A stretch of 7,004 bases of DNA. Source: an uncultured Bacilli bacterium. Lineage in GTDB: Bacteria > Bacillota_I > Bacilli_A > RF39 > UBA660. The position numbers and the translations under genes are program-made. The stretch is from positions 1 to 7,004 of the forward strand of contig CANRMZ010000066.1 in assembly GCA_947631885.1 (NCBI GenBank). The letters are read 5' to 3'. Each line of letters opens with the position of its first letter. The first letter of the stretch is position 1. Below, in pieces: positions 5,871 through 7,004 of this stretch. Under the pieces are notes generated by a model that was given only the letters and a program-made list of their open reading frames with translations, had not been told where the DNA came from and made no database searches.

Positions 5871-6655
5871 CAGTAATAAAAAAGACCTTGGGTGATGAAC
5901 TAAAAAATTATAACCTTCAGAACATGGATATAAGAATAAATACGACGGAAAGTTATAAGGATAGTCGGATAGATGTCGGGGTAGAAAACTCGGAAGCTAA
6001 AATAGATATTGAAATAAATTATAATGAAAGTAATGAAACTGAGTATAAAAATTTAACTTATATATGTCAGCTTATACTAGAACAAACTAAACATAATGCG
6101 AGTTATAAGTATAAAAATATCCGAAAAGTATATCAAATAAATATCAATAATTATGATATGTTTAAAGAAAATAAATTTATATATAAGTCACGAATAATGG
6201 AAGAAAATTTACATAAAGTAAGAAATAATTTAATAAATATATATGATATCAATATTGATTTTCTATATGAAAAAGGATACAATAAAGTCATCAAAGAATA
6301 CGGAAAGAACTCTTTAGAATATATATTATATGTATTTGCCTGTGAGGATAAAGAGGAAGTAAATAAGGCGTATAAGGGGGAAGGACTTATGTCAAAAATA
6401 AGAGATGCAATAAATAGTTGGGAAGATGATAATTTTTGGATATCCAGAGAAGAGATAATCAAGTTATCGTTTAGAGAAGAAGCAGAGAGATTAGCAATAG
6501 AGAAAGGGCGAAAGCAAGGACGTGCCGAAGAAAAGGTAGAAGTAGCTTTAAATCTATATGAAGAAGGAACCGGTATTGACTTAATATTAAAAGCCACTGG
6601 TCTTACGAAAAACGAATATGAAGAAGCTTTAAAAGAAAAACAAGCTAATAAATAA
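5804..6655 (+). CDS. PD-(D/E)XK nuclease family transposase (Rpn-like), start uncertain
   Basis: The frame gives 283 aa from the ATG at 5804. The N-terminal half resembles the Rpn/PDDEXK transposase family: VFNRSSRKSVFKNKEYLLAVI (5-25), a strand pair with SRIDVGVE (D57) and IDIEIN (E70), a helix with the YICQLILEQTK pattern (86-96), and VYQININN (109-116). The family usually has E-x-Q or a D/E-x-K at the second strand; here it is E70-I-N72. The C-terminus is the family-typical charged helix IEKGRKQGRAEEKVEVALNLYEEG, followed by a short helix-turn segment (ILKATGLTKNEYEEAL). E. coli Rpn proteins are DNA endonucleases that raise RecA-independent recombination; whether this one moves DNA is not shown. 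The gene has its own promoter and terminator and no partner gene, as is usual for these dispersed singletons. The true N-terminus may be about 11 residues longer through the ATG at 5772 if the frame break is an error or is bypassed. Confidence 0.85.
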   Translation: MPKEVFNRSSRKSVFKNKEYLLAVIKKTLGDELKNYNLQNMDIRINTTESYKDSRIDVGVENSEAKIDIEINYNESNETEYKNLTYICQLILEQTKHNASYKYKNIRKVYQININNYDMFKENKFIYKSRIMEENLHKVRNNLINIYDINIDFLYEKGYNKVIKEYGKNSLEYILYVFACEDKEEVNKAYKGEGLMSKIRDAINSWEDDNFWISREEIIKLSFREEAERLAIEKGRKQGRAEEKVEVALNLYEEGTGIDLILKATGLTKNEYEEALKEKQANK

Positions 6656-6688
6656 AGGAACTTTATTTATATCAAAAGTTCTTTTTTT
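6654..6688 (+). terminator. Rho-independent terminator overlapping the nuclease stop codon
   Basis: GAACTTT (6658-6664) pairs perfectly with AAAGTTC (6675-6681) around a 10-nt loop. The stem extends outward by one G:U pair and three A:T pairs into the TAA stop on one side and the T-run on the other. Seven T's at 6682-6688 complete it. Confidence 0.85.
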
Positions 6689-6692
6689 ATAG

Positions 6693-6698
6693 TATAAT
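6693..6698 (+). promoter_or_regulatory. Candidate -10 element for dus
   Basis: TATAAT is a perfect -10 consensus, beginning 5 nt after the T-run of the preceding terminator. The matching -35 position falls in the terminator loop and is weak (TATCAA at 6670-6675, 17-nt spacer). A start near 6705 would give a leader of about 14 nt, with the binding site AAAGGA at 6708-6713. Confidence 0.5.
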
Positions 6699-6718
6699 CT
6701 TTATGCGAAAGGATTTTT

Positions 6719-7004
6719 ATGAGCTTTTATATTGGTAATGTAAAGATTGATGGTAAGATTGTTGTCGCTCCCATGGCAGGTATATCAGATAAGGCATTTC
6801 GTTTGATATGCAAAGAATTCGGAGCTTCTTTGGTCGTGGGGGAAATGGTATCTGATAAAGCGATAATGTTTGGCAATGACAAGACTATTAAACTTTTAGC
6901 TATGGATGAAAAAGAAAGGCCAATATCACAACAAATATTTGGTTCAGATTTAGAATCGATGGTAGAAGCAGCTAAATATGTAGACCTAAACAGTAATTGT
7001 TGTG
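6719..7004 (+). CDS. dusB: tRNA-dihydrouridine synthase, 3' end outside window
   Basis: 95 codons are visible and the frame runs off the right edge; the full enzyme is usually about 310-330 aa. The N-terminus of the FMN-binding TIM barrel is clear: VVAPMAGISDKAFR (15-28, the flavin-contacting APM-G segment), GASLVVGEMVSDKA (35-48) and RPISQQIFGSD (67-77). These match the first three strands of Dus enzymes, which reduce specific uridines in the tRNA D-loop to dihydrouridine with NADPH. The catalytic cysteine lies downstream, outside the window. The ATG at 6719 is preceded by AAAGGA with 5 nt spacing. The DusB assignment rests on the usual Bacillota type and not on a diagnostic residue; Dus itself is secure. 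Confidence 0.93.
   Translation, partial: MSFYIGNVKIDGKIVVAPMAGISDKAFRLICKEFGASLVVGEMVSDKAIMFGNDKTIKLLAMDEKERPISQQIFGSDLESMVEAAKYVDLNSNCC

Noticed and set aside
6151..6597. A 148-codon open frame on the minus strand inside the nuclease gene
   Set aside because: It is the complement of a recognisable nuclease C-terminus, has no recognisable domain and is Ser/Phe/Ile-rich as such shadows are.
1..7004. Mycoplasma-type genetic code (TGA = Trp)
   Set aside because: All ten tryptophans in the predicted proteins use TGG despite strong AT bias, and no recognisable domain needs read-through of a TGA. Only the surface-protein gene ends in TGA, and reading through it adds just a short tail.

Overview
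The window is an AT-rich stretch (roughly one third G+C) of an ordinary bacterial chromosome. The codon use (AGA, ATA and TTA frequent), strong purine-rich ribosome binding sites and short intergenic gaps suggest a low-GC Bacillota, most likely an uncultured member of the Bacilli. This placement is inferred from style and not from a marker gene. All ten tryptophans in the predicted proteins are encoded by TGG, so the standard code applies and this is not a TGA=Trp mollicute. Every real gene is on the + strand.

Layout: (1) positions 1-1971 hold the body and C-terminus of a Tex (YhgF-type) RNA-binding protein, whose N-terminus lies off the left edge. (2) A 128-nt gap holds a perfect 11-bp inverted repeat, 103 bp end to end, whose right arm abuts the ribosome binding site of the next gene. 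(3) 2100-3224 encodes an unrecognised membrane-anchored extracellular protein with a paired-Cys module, an fn3-like domain interrupted by a Gly/Ser tract, and an unknown C-terminal domain. (4) 3308-4387 is RmuC. (5) 4446-5063 is a histidine-phosphatase-fold protein that has lost its catalytic RHG motif. (6) 5075-5635, 11 nt downstream and probably co-transcribed, is a PduL-type phosphotransacylase; a good intrinsic terminator follows. (7) 5804-6655 is a PD-(D/E)XK (Rpn/transposase-like) nuclease with its own promoter and terminator. A well-placed ribosome binding site and ATG lie upstream of it in the wrong frame. (8) 6719 to the right edge is the start of a tRNA-dihydrouridine synthase.

The genes do not form one pathway. 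Tex, RmuC and Dus are housekeeping nucleic-acid functions. PduL makes or uses acetyl phosphate in central carbon metabolism. The surface protein and the Rpn-like gene are accessory. I see no CRISPR array, tRNA, rRNA, insertion sequence or convincing new multi-gene system. The points most worth a second look are the apparently catalytically dead phosphatase coupled to pduL, the frame conflict at the start of the nuclease gene, the unknown surface protein, and the inverted repeat in that protein's leader.
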